Shown piece after piece: positions 30,408 to 37,523 of a stretch of 48,639 nucleotides of DNA (within the stretch, counting starts at the first letter, position 1; each line of letters starts with the position of its first letter). The position numbers and the translations under genes are program-made. The DNA is from Candidatus Planktophila sp. (GTDB taxonomy: Bacteria > Actinomycetota > Actinomycetes > Nanopelagicales > Nanopelagicaceae), in contig JAHECV010000004.1 in assembly GCA_024641555.1 (NCBI GenBank), positions 1 through 48,639 on the forward strand, read 5' to 3'. The notes beneath the pieces are model-generated. The model searched no databases. It was not told the DNA's origin and saw only the letters and a list, made by a program, of their open reading frames with translations.

Positions 30408-30480
30408 GCGGACGTAGCGCAGCTGGTAGCGCGGAACCTTGCCAAGGTTCAGGTCGCGGGTTCGAACCCCGTCGTCCGCT
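30408..30480 (+). tRNA. tRNA-Gly (GCC)
   Basis: A 73-nt cloverleaf: acceptor GCGGACG pairs with CGTCCGC, anticodon loop TTGCCAA on a GAACC/GGTTC stem gives anticodon GCC, and the T arm is GCGGG-TTCGAAC-CCCGT. The discriminator is U. No CCA is encoded. A terminator follows directly. Confidence 0.95.
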
Positions 30481-30488
30481 CGGAACAT

Positions 30489-30526
30489 CCGCCGCTTTGG
30501 AATTAATTTTTCAAGTGGCGGTTTTT
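30489..30526 (+). terminator. Rho-independent terminator after tRNA-Gly
   Basis: CCGCCGCTT (30489-30497) pairs with AAGTGGCGG (30513-30521) through one G-U pair, with a 15-nt AT-rich loop, followed by TTTTT (30522-30526). It ends tRNA-Gly transcription 16 nt before tRNA-Cys, so the latter probably has its own promoter. Confidence 0.75.
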
Positions 30527-30542
30527 CTATAGAAGTAAGTTT

Positions 30543-30616
30543 GGTCGGATGGCCGAGAGGCGAGGCAAGGGACTGCAAATCCCTCTACACGGGTTCAAAT
30601 CCCGTTCCGACCTCCA
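30543..30616 (+). tRNA. tRNA-Cys (GCA), CCA encoded
   Basis: Acceptor GGTCGGA pairs with TCCGACC. Anticodon stem GGGA/TCCC around loop CTGCAAA gives anticodon GCA. The T arm is CGGG-TTCAAAT-CCCG. U is the discriminator (30613) as expected for tRNA-Cys, and 30614-30616 read CCA. A TATAGA 10 nt upstream may be its -10. It is the only one of the three tRNAs here with a templated CCA. Confidence 0.94.
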
Positions 30617-30655
30617 AGAACAGAACGCAAATTAAAAGTTCTACTGGAGAAGATT

Positions 30656-31000
30656 ATGAGCGAAGATCAATCACAACGTCCTTGGGGACGCTATGAAATC
30701 TTGCAGGAAAGTGAAGCTCATAAAGTAAAAACTATCTGGGTGAATCCAGGTAAGCGCCTTTCCTACCAACGCCATCAAAAGCGCGCTGAACATTGGTTCA
30801 TTGTGCAGGGTTCGGCAAAGATAACTTTGAATGGTGACTCATTCGAGATGTCTGCTGGCGATTCGATAGATATCGAATTTGGGGATCTCCACCGTATCGA
30901 AAATATTGGATCAAACGATCTCATTTTTGTAGAAGTCCAAACAGGAAAGTACTTCGGCGAAGATGATATTGAGCGTATTGAAGACGATTTCGGTCGCTAA
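30656..31000 (+). CDS. Cupin-domain protein, mannose-6-phosphate isomerase type II-like
   Basis: A single cupin domain of 114 residues, similar to the C-terminal isomerase part of bifunctional mannose-1-phosphate guanylyltransferase/mannose-6-phosphate isomerase proteins. The start RPWGRYEIL and the core YQRHQKRAEHWFIVQGSA and GDLHRIEN carry the likely metal ligands. It would interconvert mannose-6-phosphate and fructose-6-phosphate, a source of GDP-mannose for PIMs, but this is by homology only. The ATG has a GGAG ribosome-binding site 8-9 nt upstream. It lies between two tRNA genes and is probably its own transcription unit. Confidence 0.75.
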   Translation: MSEDQSQRPWGRYEILQESEAHKVKTIWVNPGKRLSYQRHQKRAEHWFIVQGSAKITLNGDSFEMSAGDSIDIEFGDLHRIENIGSNDLIFVEVQTGKYFGEDDIERIEDDFGR

Positions 31001-31011
31001 ATACCCTCGGC

Positions 31012-31017
31012 TATACT
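31012..31017 (+). promoter_or_regulatory. Candidate -10 element for tRNA-Val
   Basis: TATACT lies in the 55-bp gap between the cupin gene and tRNA-Val, 38 nt before the tRNA. The -35 is weak. Confidence 0.4.
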
Positions 31018-31055
31018 TTTCTCAACAACTTAATAAATACCGAAGTTTTAGACCC

Positions 31056-31127
31056 GGACGATTGGCTCAGCGGTAGAGCACCACATTGACATTGTGGGGG
31101 TCACTGGTTCGATCCCAGTATCGTCCA
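31056..31127 (+). tRNA. tRNA-Val (GAC)
   Basis: Acceptor GGACGAT pairs with ATCGTCC, discriminator A. The anticodon stem CCACA/TGTGG encloses TTGACAT, anticodon GAC. T arm ACTGG-TTCGATC-CCAGT. 72 nt, no encoded CCA. Confidence 0.95.
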
Positions 31128-31179
31128 CGTAACGAAGTGAAGTGGCGCGGTTATATAGTCCACTAGCGAGATTGAGAGA

Positions 31180-31362
31180 GTGGCTGATATGGAGAAGCAA
31201 CCGCGCAAAGGATTCTTAGGTGAATGGGATCAGCTCTCTTCAAAGATGAAATTGATTGCAGTCATTCTTGTAATTGTCCCGATTTATCTTTATCCGCCAT
31301 CTGTAATTCTCTTTCTAGCCTACTTTGCAATCTATAACATTAGAGATAAACGGAAGAAATAA
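31180..31362 (+). CDS. Small membrane protein of unknown function
   Basis: Not recognised. 60 residues from GTG 31180 or 57 from ATG 31189 (MEKQPRKG). A hydrophilic, charged N-terminus is followed by one or two hydrophobic stretches (about 25-55) and a basic end (RDKRKK), as in a small inner-membrane protein. The stop is immediately followed by the ATG of the DUF4287 gene (TAAATG), so they are probably co-expressed. The adjacency supports it as real, but a short ORF alone is weak evidence. Confidence 0.5.
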   Translation: MADMEKQPRKGFLGEWDQLSSKMKLIAVILVIVPIYLYPPSVILFLAYFAIYNIRDKRKK

Positions 31363-31911
31363 ATGGCGTCAAAAGATCCCTCACGCGAATCTCATTTCCC
31401 GGCTATTGAAAAACGCTATGGCGAACCGATGAAATATTGGTTCGCTGTCATGAAGAAATTGGATGGGAAAAAATACCCAGAACAGATCGCGCATTTACGT
31501 GAGAATTTCGGATTTTCACAGGCTCACGCCAATGCCCTAGTTATGTATTCCAGAGGTTCTACATCTGCATCAAGATTTAACACTTTAGCCGAGTACTACA
31601 AATCGATTACTCCCGAGCAAGCCAAAACTGTTAGAGCGATATTTAAGGCGATTCAAGGCAAGTTTCCAAAACTCGAACTTGTAATAGCTTGGAATCAACC
31701 CATGCTGCGTGAAGGTACGAAATATGTATTCGGCATTTCTGCCACCAAGGGTTATCTTCTAATGGCCCCATGGAGCAAGGATGTTCTGGAGGATTTTCTG
31801 CCGAAGCTAGAAGGCTATAAAGTCAATAAAAAGACGATTCAAATCCCGAGTGACTGGGATGTAGATGTAAAACTTATCAATCAAATGGTTAAGGCCCGAC
31901 TCGCAGAATAA
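31363..31911 (+). CDS. DUF4287 / DUF1801-like protein
   Basis: No known biochemical role. The 182 residues have an N-terminal DUF4287 part (FPAIEKRYGEPMKYWFAVM, ENFGFSQAHANALVMY), then a DUF1801/DUF5655-like part (ELVIAWNQPMLREGTKYVFGISATKGYLLMAPWSKDVLEDF). No signal peptide or membrane segment. It overlaps nothing and precedes acdS by 18 bp, suggesting co-transcription from the region after tRNA-Val. Any link to ACC metabolism is only positional. Confidence 0.65.
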   Translation: MASKDPSRESHFPAIEKRYGEPMKYWFAVMKKLDGKKYPEQIAHLRENFGFSQAHANALVMYSRGSTSASRFNTLAEYYKSITPEQAKTVRAIFKAIQGKFPKLELVIAWNQPMLREGTKYVFGISATKGYLLMAPWSKDVLEDFLPKLEGYKVNKKTIQIPSDWDVDVKLINQMVKARLAE

Positions 31912-31929
31912 TTGTGAGAAGATCCGCCT

Positions 31930-32946
31930 ATGACTAGAGCCAAACTTGAATCATTTGCAAAAGAAAAACTAACCTTCGGCGCTTCTCCTCTACAACGCCT
32001 TGATCGACTAACCGAACATCTCGGTGGCAAAGTAGAAATTTGGGCTAAGCGCGAAGATGTTAACTCTGGTTTGGCATACGGCGGAAATAAAACTCGCAAA
32101 CTTGAATATCTAGCTGCCGAGGCGTTAGCCACTGGTTGTGACACCTTGGTTTCCATTGGCGGAGTTCAGTCAAACCACACGCGTCAGGTAGCAGCCGTTG
32201 CGGCACACCTTGGATTGAAATGTGTGCTTGTTCAAGAGCATTGGGTTGATTGGGAAGAAGTAAATTACGAAAAAACCGGAAACATTCTCCTGAGTCGAAT
32301 CATGGGGGCAGAAGTTCGATTAGATCCAGCCGGCTTTGATATCGGTTTTAGAAAATCTTGGGAAGAAGCCATTTCCGATGTAAAGGCGCGTGGCGGTAAA
32401 CCCTATGCAATCCCTGCAGGTGCATCAGATCACCCGCTAGGTGGTCACGGATTCGCCGGTTGGGCATTTGAGGTAGAAGATCAAGAAAAAGATCTTGGGT
32501 TCAAATTCGATAATGTAATTGTTTGCTCAGTAACTGGATCGACACAGGGTGGAATGATTGCGGGATTTGCGCATTCAAACCGGGCTGAAAGCGTTATCGG
32601 AATTGATGCGTCAGCTACTGTAGAAAAAACTTGGGACCAGATTAAACGAATCGCATCTCGCACTGCCGCTGCAATTGATCTAGGGCGTGAGTTAAAGGAT
32701 TCGGAAATCGTTTTGTTGGATCGTTGGCATGACGGAATCTATGGCGTTGCTGGTCCACGAACCATCGAAGCGATTCGCTTAGCTGGCAGCCTCGAAGGCA
32801 TGATTACCGATCCTGTATATGAAGGTAAATCTATGGCGGCAATGATTGATCTGGTTCGCGAGGGTTACTTTAAAGAAGGTTCCAGAATCCTTTACGCACA
32901 CCTCGGCGGACAACCTGCCATTAATGGATATACCGGCGCCTTTTAA
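31930..32946 (+). CDS. acdS: 1-aminocyclopropane-1-carboxylate deaminase
   Basis: PLP enzyme opening the cyclopropane ring of ACC to 2-oxobutyrate and ammonia. At 338 residues it has the same length as Pseudomonas AcdS and resembles it throughout ([39 protein letters not shown]). Schiff-base lysine K54, S81, Y297, E298 and L325 match the AcdS residues K51, S78, Y294, E295 and L322 with a constant shift of three. D-cysteine desulfhydrases have Ser and Thr at the last two positions, so true ACC deaminase is favoured. ATG start; the gene is followed by a hairpin terminator. Confidence 0.9.
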   Translation: MTRAKLESFAKEKLTFGASPLQRLDRLTEHLGGKVEIWAKREDVNSGLAYGGNKTRKLEYLAAEALATGCDTLVSIGGVQSNHTRQVAAVAAHLGLKCVLVQEHWVDWEEVNYEKTGNILLSRIMGAEVRLDPAGFDIGFRKSWEEAISDVKARGGKPYAIPAGASDHPLGGHGFAGWAFEVEDQEKDLGFKFDNVIVCSVTGSTQGGMIAGFAHSNRAESVIGIDASATVEKTWDQIKRIASRTAAAIDLGRELKDSEIVLLDRWHDGIYGVAGPRTIEAIRLAGSLEGMITDPVYEGKSMAAMIDLVREGYFKEGSRILYAHLGGQPAINGYTGAF

Positions 32947-32955
32947 ATAGGAAAA

Positions 32956-32985
32956 GCTGGGTGAGCCCTCGACCTCTCACCCAGC
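32956..32985 (+). terminator. Bidirectional hairpin terminator between acdS and the PhoX-like gene
   Basis: GCTGGGTGAG (32956-32965) pairs perfectly with CTCACCCAGC (32976-32985), 10-nt loop. On the minus strand it is followed by TTTTC; on the plus strand by a pyrimidine run without a long T tract. It sits between two converging genes. Confidence 0.8.
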
Positions 32986-33000
32986 CTCTTTCCTGTCCGG

Positions 33001-34605
33001 TTAGCTAGAAAATACTGCGTTCCAATCGTTGATTGTTAGCAAGTAGTAAGCGCCACCTTCAATCGTTGCCTTATCAATGGCAAGTTTGCGAGGAGCGCTC
33101 TTTGATGGAATATCTGGTCGCGCAGCCGCGCCACCGACTGTGTGCACCTGTGCGTTAAAGAAGAAGTAGGTCTTCTTATCATCGCCACTTGCAAGCAGAT
33201 TAGTAACATTGATAATTCCTGAAGATTCTTCGTCAATCGTCATGAACTGAGCTGCACCAGTTGCGAAGTATTCTTTATTGAATTCTGCAACGATCGCAAT
33301 CTTTGAATCTGATGGTCGGAAGGCGACGATTCTGGAAAGATGTGCGTTATTGCCTGGATCTTCCTGAATCATAACGATGCCGTTTGCAGTGATAGCCATA
33401 TTGTCTGGCTTGCTCAAATATGGAACTTCAGAACCATCCAACATCAACTCTAATTTCGCACCGAGTTCAGGCTTTTGGCCATCAACAAAAGTAAGTCTCC
33501 AGAGCGCTCCACCATCGCGAGAAATCGTTGGTTCGCTTGGGTTTGGCTTAGTTGCTCCAGCGTCTTTATTTGATTCGGTTGTGATGAAGTAGAAGACATT
33601 TGGATTTGATGGATCCCACTCACCATCTTCAACGCGGGTCATCTCAGTGCCTTGCGCTGCATGGTCTTTCTGTTGGGTTGTCATATCTGCGTTCCAGATG
33701 GTCTTTTTGAATTCAACATCCACGGCCTTGTTCTTGCCGTACTTAGCACGGAATGCGTTGTCATTTGCAATATCTGGAATGCTCATTACGTGGACATCAC
33801 CGTTAGTTAGACCTGCCTTGTCGGCAAAAGTTCCGGAGGAAGTCTTCTTGCCAACATACATGAAAAGTTGGCTATCAGTTGCTGCGCCATCTTCGTTACC
33901 CATCACTACAGTGTTGATTCCTGGCTTTAGGTTTGGCATGAGGTTTTCCCATGAGGCAAGTCCCATGCGTGGCAATTGAATTCCATGTCCATCCATATCG
34001 AAGGCGAAACCGCGGCCATAACCGCTATCGCCGTCTTCTTCACCGCTTAGGAATACTGGACCTTCATAACCATATGTAGTTGCACCATCTTTGTATAGAA
34101 GATTTCCGGCCTGAACCAAAGTCGCTGAACAGAAGCGAGATATGTTCCAATCTAGACCTTTGGTTGTTCCAGCTGGAGCGCCCCCAATAGGCGTATCTCC
34201 ATATGTTCCAGTGTTGTAGTTGTAATACTTAATATCCTTGATGAAATTCTTCGCAGAGTTTATTTTCCCGCTCTTCGTTGAATAATTAAACTCAGTGATT
34301 GAAACACCCCACTGCGAAGTTGAGGACTTAGATAGTTGAGCAAGTGGTGAGTATGAAGGAATTTCATGAACCGATAGCAGGGTTACATCACCGGCGGCGT
34401 TCTTATATGCGCCCATGCCATCTGGAATACCTCTAACAACGGTGCTAGTGATTTTATCTGCAGTGTATGCAAGAGGCTTAATTTCTACGCCAGAAGCGAC
34501 TGGCAAGATGTATTGCGGCTTTAGGGAAGCTGAATATGCAACGCCGCTAACCGCAGCAACTGCTATTCCTGCGATGATCGCAGCAATTTTATTTCTATTG
34601 CGCAT
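33001..34605 (-). CDS. Secreted PhoX/DUF839-like protein, putative phosphatase
   Basis: Probably an exported beta-propeller of the PhoX/DUF839 type; PhoX members are calcium- and iron-dependent alkaline phosphatases. The 534 residues start with a signal peptide (about 1-26, ending near AYSAS). Segments resembling the family include VVRGIPDGMGAY, GFAFDMDGHG, TRVEDGEWDPSNPNVFYFITT and LSKPDNMAITANGIVMIQEDPG. The signal peptide has no twin arginine, so Sec export is predicted whereas classical PhoX uses Tat. A TAGATT lies 8 nt before the ATG. Enzyme activity is uncertain; a PhoX-like non-phosphatase is possible. Confidence 0.6.
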   Translation of the reverse strand: MRNRNKIAAIIAGIAVAAVSGVAYSASLKPQYILPVASGVEIKPLAYTADKITSTVVRGIPDGMGAYKNAAGDVTLLSVHEIPSYSPLAQLSKSSTSQWGVSITEFNYSTKSGKINSAKNFIKDIKYYNYNTGTYGDTPIGGAPAGTTKGLDWNISRFCSATLVQAGNLLYKDGATTYGYEGPVFLSGEEDGDSGYGRGFAFDMDGHGIQLPRMGLASWENLMPNLKPGINTVVMGNEDGAATDSQLFMYVGKKTSSGTFADKAGLTNGDVHVMSIPDIANDNAFRAKYGKNKAVDVEFKKTIWNADMTTQQKDHAAQGTEMTRVEDGEWDPSNPNVFYFITTESNKDAGATKPNPSEPTISRDGGALWRLTFVDGQKPELGAKLELMLDGSEVPYLSKPDNMAITANGIVMIQEDPGNNAHLSRIVAFRPSDSKIAIVAEFNKEYFATGAAQFMTIDEESSGIINVTNLLASGDDKKTYFFFNAQVHTVGGAAARPDIPSKSAPRKLAIDKATIEGGAYYLLTINDWNAVFSS

Positions 34606-34613
34606 GATTAACC

Positions 34614-34619
34614 AATCTA
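34614..34619 (-). promoter_or_regulatory. Candidate -10 element for the PhoX-like gene (TAGATT)
   Basis: Read on the minus strand, TAGATT ends 8 nt before the ATG at 34605. The rest of the 124-bp gap shows no clear PHO box. A short ACCCC/GGGGT inverted repeat (34623-34637) lies just upstream. Confidence 0.35.
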
Positions 34620-34729
34620 GGTACCCCTACAGGGGGTGAGACCAATTCCCACGAGTGCAAGTTATTTTGATGATTAAAATTTCTCGTAAACTGCCGAGGC
34701 CATTTCCATTAACAGATGGCGTCTAATAG

Positions 34730-36070
34730 TTAACTCTTGGTAAACGTGGGGCGCAAAACGCCGAGATCGAGAGTTCGTTCAATAAACGACATCGCCTGTA
34801 TGAGACGCTCTTCTTGATTTGCTCGACAAACCAGTCCTACGGCTACCGGGAGTCCGTTAACTAAACCCATTGGCAGTGCACCAATTGGTGTGCCCGCGAT
34901 TGCAGGAGCCATAGAAATCCAAGAGGCAGATCCAAAGTCATCTCCCCCGCCTAAGTTGCTCTTCCAAGCAGGCGCGTAGGTTTCGCCAATTAAAATATCG
35001 AAATTTTCGAATCCAGGCGTTAATACTCGATTTGTGGCCCAATCTAAATTTTCAGCGCGCAACTTCTTGTAATCATCGTTACGCCCACCGAGCTGTAAGG
35101 CTAAATCGAAATATTCTTGGCCGAAGTGCTGCAATTCAACCGCTGAATTAATTAAATTGAAATCGACAATGTCTTGTAAAGATTTAACCTTGGTTCCTGC
35201 GCGGTTTTGCAAATAGTTCGCTAGGTCCTCATTTAACTCATGCAATAAGACTTTAAATTCAGACTCGCCATCTGCTTCTTGTGGTTCAGGAAGTGATATC
35301 TCCGAAACTTTTATCTGCTTTCCTAATTTATTAAGTAACTCTTGAAAAAGAGAGTTTGTGCCTGGATCTTTAGTAATCCACTCTTTCACAACACCGATTC
35401 TTAACTCAGAGCCGCCATCTATAGCTTTGGAGAACTTATTTTGGTTTGTTAAAACATCCAGGAGCAGCGCCGCTTGTGAAACAGTTTGCGCCATAGGTCC
35501 AGGCGTGTCTTGGCTAGCGCTAATTGGAATCATCGCATCGCGTGGAATCGCACCAACTGTTGGCTTGATTCCAACACATCCATTCAGTGATGAGGGACAA
35601 ACGATTGAACCGTCGGTTTCGCTGCCGACTGCCATTGAAACTATTCCTGCGCCAACTGCCGCGCCCGAGCCAGAGGATGATCCGCCAGCGCTATGTCCAT
35701 GTTTCCAAGGGTTGGCCGTCAATTCGCCAACTGCCGACCAACCACTAGTTGATTTACTCGAACGAATATTTGCCCATTCTGAAAGATTGGTGGAACCGAT
35801 GATTGTCGCTCCAGCATCGCGCAATCGTTTTGCGATAGTTGAATCGCGCACAACTGGGACATCGGCTAGCGCAAGAGAACCTGCCGTCGCAGGTAACCCA
35901 AGCGCCTCAATATTGTCTTTAATCACAATTGGAACGCCTGCGAGTGGTCCAGGTTTTTCGTTAAAAGTTAAACCTTCAGTAATCGCCAAGATGGAATTAA
36001 GTTGATAGCCCGATTTATCCACGTTAGCAACCTTGTCCATCGCAGACTCGAAGAGTTTTCTATCGGCCAT
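34730..36070 (-). CDS. Amidase signature enzyme
   Basis: Hydrolyses an amide bond; substrate unknown. The 446 residues show the Ser-cisSer-Lys triad: K51 in VIKDNIE, the Ser-rich loop GGSSSGSGAA (129-138), and nucleophile S155 in ETDGSIVCPS. The ISASQDTPGPMAQTV segment follows. The N-terminus is short compared with the usual 470-500 residues, so a further upstream start is not excluded, though the alpha/beta hydrolase ends only 5 bp upstream. No GatB/GatC partner is nearby, so it is not taken as GatA. Confidence 0.85.
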   Translation of the reverse strand: MADRKLFESAMDKVANVDKSGYQLNSILAITEGLTFNEKPGPLAGVPIVIKDNIEALGLPATAGSLALADVPVVRDSTIAKRLRDAGATIIGSTNLSEWANIRSSKSTSGWSAVGELTANPWKHGHSAGGSSSGSGAAVGAGIVSMAVGSETDGSIVCPSSLNGCVGIKPTVGAIPRDAMIPISASQDTPGPMAQTVSQAALLLDVLTNQNKFSKAIDGGSELRIGVVKEWITKDPGTNSLFQELLNKLGKQIKVSEISLPEPQEADGESEFKVLLHELNEDLANYLQNRAGTKVKSLQDIVDFNLINSAVELQHFGQEYFDLALQLGGRNDDYKKLRAENLDWATNRVLTPGFENFDILIGETYAPAWKSNLGGGDDFGSASWISMAPAIAGTPIGALPMGLVNGLPVAVGLVCRANQEERLIQAMSFIERTLDLGVLRPTFTKS

Positions 36071-36075
36071 GCGAA

Positions 36076-36885
36076 TTACTTCCCAGACTGCGTCTCGATA
36101 AATACTCTGGAATTTTCAAAAATCAACTCGGCATCGTAATCAAGGGTGGCAACGTGATAACTGTTGGTCAGTTCGATGCGCTCCTTGATTCGAGAGCCAA
36201 CGCCCTTCATGATTATTTCGGTATTAGAAACGGGCAGAGTGTGGTCATCCACGCTATGAAAAAGCTGAATCGGTGTTGTCACATCGTGAAGTCGACTTCT
36301 GGTGTATTTAAGCATTTTCAAAAGTTGGTAAACACCGCGCGTTGGGAGCGCGTCATAACCCCACTCGGTAACTCCCGGACGCTTAATGTCATCGCCAACT
36401 GATTTACGGAGTTTCTGAAAGCGCGAGAGAAAAAAGGCTACTTCAGGACCTATAAATGCGACGTGAATCATGGGGTTGACCAGGATTATTCCGCTCAATT
36501 TTTTCGAATGTCGGGTTGCCACATTTAATGTGGTGCCACCACCCATCGATAAACCACAAATAAATATTTTTGAACAAGACTTAGCCAGTTCTGCCAATTC
36601 CTCTTCAACCTTTTTTGGCCATTCTTCCCATGTGACTTCATTTAAATCTTCTGGTTTTGTTCCGTGCCCAGGTAAAAGTGGCACCCGAACGCTGTAACCC
36701 TTTTGGTTTAAATACTCCGCCCACGGACGCATTGATGCAGGAGAACCAGTGAAACCATGTACTAATAGAATTCCAATATCTTTCTTTGAACCACTTCCAA
36801 CAGCAGACCAATCTGCTAACAACCCTGCTGGTGCGCCAATAACTCCCATCTGGTTAGCGTAGCGAGAAGCCGCTGTCAGATCCAT
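36076..36885 (-). CDS. Alpha/beta hydrolase, carboxylesterase/monoacylglycerol lipase-like
   Basis: Predicted serine esterase. The 269 residues show the oxyanion-hole motif LVHGFTGSP, nucleophile S113 in GLSMGG, an acidic residue in HSVDDHTLP, and the His in NSYHVATLDYDAE. This pattern resembles small carboxylesterases of the Est30 type. The frame opens at ATG 36885, only 17 bp from the divergent exonuclease ATG. An internal ATG at 36849 (MGVIGAPAG) would leave 53 bp, more room for promoters. It is co-directional with the amidase (5-bp gap). Confidence 0.85.
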   Translation of the reverse strand: MDLTAASRYANQMGVIGAPAGLLADWSAVGSGSKKDIGILLVHGFTGSPASMRPWAEYLNQKGYSVRVPLLPGHGTKPEDLNEVTWEEWPKKVEEELAELAKSCSKIFICGLSMGGGTTLNVATRHSKKLSGIILVNPMIHVAFIGPEVAFFLSRFQKLRKSVGDDIKRPGVTEWGYDALPTRGVYQLLKMLKYTRSRLHDVTTPIQLFHSVDDHTLPVSNTEIIMKGVGSRIKERIELTNSYHVATLDYDAELIFENSRVFIETQSGK

Positions 36886-36902
36886 GGATTAGCCTTACTT
36901 TT

Positions 36903-37523
36903 ATGTCATTCCACGAAATCTCGTTAGCCGAAACGACATTCGTAGTTCTTGATTTAGAAACCTCTGGCGCGGCGCCTTCATCCGGTGCAGGAATAACGGA
37001 AATAGGCGCCTTGAAAGTGCGCGGCGGCCAAATCATTGGAGAATTTCAAAGTTTCGTAAACCCCGGTCATATCCTCCCAAGTTTTATCACCTCGCTAACC
37101 GGAATCACTGACGCAATGCTTAGCGATGCTCCAAAGGTCGATGAAATCCTTCCCACTTTTTTCGAGTTTTTAGGTTCACACCGAGAGACCGTTCTTGTCG
37201 CCCATAACGCGCCATTCGATATTGGATTTTTAAAAGCTGCCGCTCAAAGCACGGATTTTGATTGGCCCGAATACATTGTTGTTGACACAGTGCGCATCGC
37301 TCGATCTGCGCTTGGTCGAGATGAGGTACGAGATTGCAAACTTTCCACACTGGCTGAGTTCTTCGGCGCCTCCGTAGAACCCAATCACCGCGCTCTCGAT
37401 GATGCTCGCGCGACAGTTGATGTCCTACACGGAATCTTTGAACGTCTCGGCACTTTTGGAGTTTCAACTCTGGGCGAACTCACCACCTTTAAGCGAAAAC
37501 GTGAGCGCAAACCGCTCGATTAA
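36903..37523 (+). CDS. DEDDh 3'-5' exonuclease (DnaQ-like), stand-alone
   Basis: Proofreading-type exonuclease fold in 206 residues. Exo I D17/E19 in VVLDLETSG, Exo II Asp in HNAPFDIGFL and Exo III His/Asp in NHRALDDARAT are all present, so it should be active. In many Actinobacteria this domain is fused to a UvrC-like GIY-YIG nuclease; here the protein ends shortly after GVSTLGELTTFKRKRE, which looks like the linker, and no second domain follows. The stop overlaps the trpD stop by 4 nt on opposite strands. Confidence 0.85.
   Translation: MSFHEISLAETTFVVLDLETSGAAPSSGAGITEIGALKVRGGQIIGEFQSFVNPGHILPSFITSLTGITDAMLSDAPKVDEILPTFFEFLGSHRETVLVAHNAPFDIGFLKAAAQSTDFDWPEYIVVDTVRIARSALGRDEVRDCKLSTLAEFFGASVEPNHRALDDARATVDVLHGIFERLGTFGVSTLGELTTFKRKRERKPLD

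Noticed and set aside
30332..30445. N-terminal extension of pabB
   Set aside because: It would be translated antisense across most of tRNA-Gly and its promoter; the ATG at 30331 has a good upstream element.
34623..34637. Possible terminator or operator (ACCCC/GGGGT) upstream of the PhoX-like gene
   Set aside because: Stem is only 4-5 bp without a T tract; noted in the promoter entry but not called as a separate site.
35358..36005. Plus-strand open frame of 215 residues
   Set aside because: Antisense to the amidase catalytic core; no recognisable motif.
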